Shown: one piece after another, positions 62,414 to 64,000 of the stretch
How positions within the stretch are numbered: the stretch's first letter is position 1
Layout: each line of letters begins with the position of its first letter
Assembly (NCBI RefSeq): GCF_022369515.1
Contig: NZ_CP059724.1
Span: 5,456,001 to 5,520,000 of the forward strand
Direction: 5' to 3'
DNA length: 64,000 nt
Origin: Paenibacillus sp. 19GGS1-52
Lineage (GTDB): Bacteria; Bacillota; Bacilli; Paenibacillales; Paenibacillaceae
The notes under the pieces: generated by a model
Told to the model about the DNA's origin: nothing
Database searches by the model: none
The model's input: the letters and a program-made list of their open reading frames with translations, nothing else
Position numbers and translations under genes: made by a program

Positions 62414-63988
62414 TCAGTCCCGTCCCAGCATTCTGCGGAACATAAACACTAACTTCAATCTCATTAGATCACTTATTTTTTTGAAATCGACATCCAGCAA
62501 TTCACTAAGCTTCTCAATCCGGTAGGTAGCCGTATTGCGATGGATAAACAGTTTTTTGGCAGTCTCATTCACATGACCATCATTCTCCAGATAGACCTCC
62601 AGCGTGTGCAGCATTTCCTTTACATATTCCGGCTCCCGGCTAAGCAAACCTCGCAGGCTTCCATTGATGTATTTCTCCATAATTTCTGCAGGTAGCTGAC
62701 TCAGCAGCAGTTCAAGTTCAAGCTGCCGATAATGCACAACGTTCCCGTGTCCACCCCACTTTTGGACCATTCCCATACATTCTTTGACCTCTGCAAAAGC
62801 TTCTTTAAGTCCTTCGGGCTTCGTCTTGCAGCTACTGACCGCCGCTCGCGGAACATAGCCATTGTCAAACTTCAGGTTATGAAGACATGTATTGATCAGG
62901 TCACGAAATTGCTCTGGACTGTGTCGGTCTCCTGGGTAAAGTGAAAGAAGTCCTTCATCGACAATAACATGTATCGCCTTCATCGTAAGCAGCACAGGGT
63001 GTTCGATATACTCTTCCTTTAATCTAAGCAATTCGCTTTGTCGCGCTTCTCCGGTTGCAATCGTATCAGACAGCACAAGCTGAAAAGGTGACGATAGCAA
63101 CTCAACCTCCAGTTTGACTGCAGCCTCTGCCAATTCCCCGCAGGACATCCCTCCGTTCAGACAACGCCGCAGCAAGCCACTGAATTCCCGATGCTCTGCC
63201 TGCTCAAAATAATCCTCATAACCAGATTGGATATGAAATGATATAAGCTCAGCCCCCTGAACGAACAAGCTTTCTTCTACAGGAAGCAGCAAAGGATCAA
63301 TAGAACAATAGATAAGATAACCGGAGCATTCATCCCCTTGTAGAAGCGGTATACGAAAGCCCGGCTTATCGCCCATACGAAAGCGTTGATTCCTCTTCTG
63401 CCAAGGCCAGCCTTCCAGCAGCTGTGGCTCCGTATATTCAGAATTATTATAGACAACGCCACCCCGGGCGCTGATTATGGCAAGCGGATGCTCGATCACC
63501 TCAGACACGGATTCAAACAACGGACGATTACGACCAGAACGTAAGGCAAACCGCATCAGCTTTCTCTGTTTCTCCATGATGCTCTGCAGAACATTGGTGC
63601 TGCGCGCATGCTCGGCGCGAAACAGCCCATTCATCTGATCGGAAAAGGTAAACTGGAATGGCAGCTCGATCAAAGGAAAATTCAGCATTTCCGCCTCGGC
63701 AATCAGCTTCTCCGGCACAGCATTCCAAAAGCGTCCCAGCTTGATGCCCAGTCCCGCGGACCCTCTTCGGTTCAATGTCTGCAGCAGAGCAGAAGCATCT
63801 TCCAAATTATCTTTAATCAAATACGCTGTCGTAAGCAGCATTTCTCCTTCCTTGATCCAATCTGAAATGTCGGGAGCATCCATCACATTAATTGACTTGA
63901 TAATCCGGTGCTTTCCTTTGGATCCGGCAATAAGTTTCGCTTCGGATAAAGGATAAATGGACAACGCTTCTTCAACCGTAAGATGCAT
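62414..63988 (-). CDS. pucR: PucR purine catabolism regulator
   Basis: 524 aa, ATG behind AGGAGGGGTGGC. The N-terminal PucR domain begins LTVEEALSIYPLSEAKLIAG and has DISDWIKEGEMLLTTAYL. The C-terminal helix-turn-helix (HTH_30 type) is NETAKKLFIHRNTATYRIEK then LSELLDVD. PucR senses purine-degradation intermediates (allantoin-type compounds in B. subtilis) and activates the catabolic genes. It is on the same strand as the gene group that it likely controls, 67 bp upstream of pucB. Confidence 0.92.
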   Translation of the reverse strand: MHLTVEEALSIYPLSEAKLIAGSKGKHRIIKSINVMDAPDISDWIKEGEMLLTTAYLIKDNLEDASALLQTLNRRGSAGLGIKLGRFWNAVPEKLIAEAEMLNFPLIELPFQFTFSDQMNGLFRAEHARSTNVLQSIMEKQRKLMRFALRSGRNRPLFESVSEVIEHPLAIISARGGVVYNNSEYTEPQLLEGWPWQKRNQRFRMGDKPGFRIPLLQGDECSGYLIYCSIDPLLLPVEESLFVQGAELISFHIQSGYEDYFEQAEHREFSGLLRRCLNGGMSCGELAEAAVKLEVELLSSPFQLVLSDTIATGEARQSELLRLKEEYIEHPVLLTMKAIHVIVDEGLLSLYPGDRHSPEQFRDLINTCLHNLKFDNGYVPRAAVSSCKTKPEGLKEAFAEVKECMGMVQKWGGHGNVVHYRQLELELLLSQLPAEIMEKYINGSLRGLLSREPEYVKEMLHTLEVYLENDGHVNETAKKLFIHRNTATYRIEKLSELLDVDFKKISDLMRLKLVFMFRRMLGRD

Positions 63989-64000
63989 GCCACCCCTCCT

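Noticed and set aside
1..64000. tRNA or rRNA genes
   Set aside because: I saw no cloverleaf or rRNA-like segment on either strand by eye; a tRNA scan would settle it.

Overview
The window reads as the chromosome of an endospore-forming Bacillota, most likely a Paenibacillus-type organism. The reasons are a complete mother-cell sigma factor SigK, strong AGGAGG ribosome-binding sites, copper-amine-oxidase-N domain surface protein, a B. subtilis-like puc purine-degradation cluster with PucR, and moderate AT richness. This is inference from gene content; there is no rRNA or other taxonomic marker here.

Layout. 1-6.5 kb is accessory DNA: a truncated gene, an HNH endonuclease, a resolvase-like protein that has lost its catalytic residues, a candidate structured RNA (about 2512-2875), a D12-class adenine methyltransferase with an altered catalytic motif, then 1.8 kb without genes that holds two repeat systems, one of them an array of TTATAA-like cores spaced about 21 bp apart. 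6.5-15.3 kb carries two secreted or surface proteins. The first has an internal sortase-like sorting signal followed by a second signal peptide. A group II intron sits directly behind the transcription terminator of the second. 15.5-23.9 kb is built on sigK: one intact copy and two broken 5' copies, separated by two small gene islands. Island A holds an OLD-like ATPase/TOPRIM nuclease plus a partner; island B holds two metallophosphatases, an unknown protein and a frameshifted regulator-like gene. No integrase is present.

23.9-36.5 kb is one large minus-strand gene group for 2-aminoethylphosphonate use: two PHP-domain hydrolases, a MATE exporter, phnW, phnX, pbfA, a sugar/glycerophosphodiester-type ABC importer (binding protein, two permeases, ATPase), an unknown 224-aa protein and a DeoR regulator. 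Similar TTGTTGTTTT repeats with 21-22 bp spacing lie at both internal control regions. I infer that an esterified or conjugated phosphonate is imported, trimmed by the PHP enzymes, then degraded by PbfA/PhnW/PhnX.

36.7-49.2 kb is mixed: a HAD phosphatase, PspC/PspA envelope-stress genes, a TerD/von Willebrand-A gene cleanly interrupted by an ISL3-family insertion (8-bp target duplication visible), a DEDDh exonuclease with a macro-domain protein, YhaM, a second group II intron again behind a terminator, and a secreted protein with three flavinylation motifs. 49.5-64 kb is a purine catabolic and uptake region, all on the minus strand: pucR, pucB, a BMP-type nucleoside ABC importer, OHCU decarboxylase, HIU hydrolase, allantoinase, allantoate amidohydrolase, ureidoglycine-glyoxylate aminotransferase and adenine deaminase. 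Urate oxidase and xanthine dehydrogenase are not in the window.
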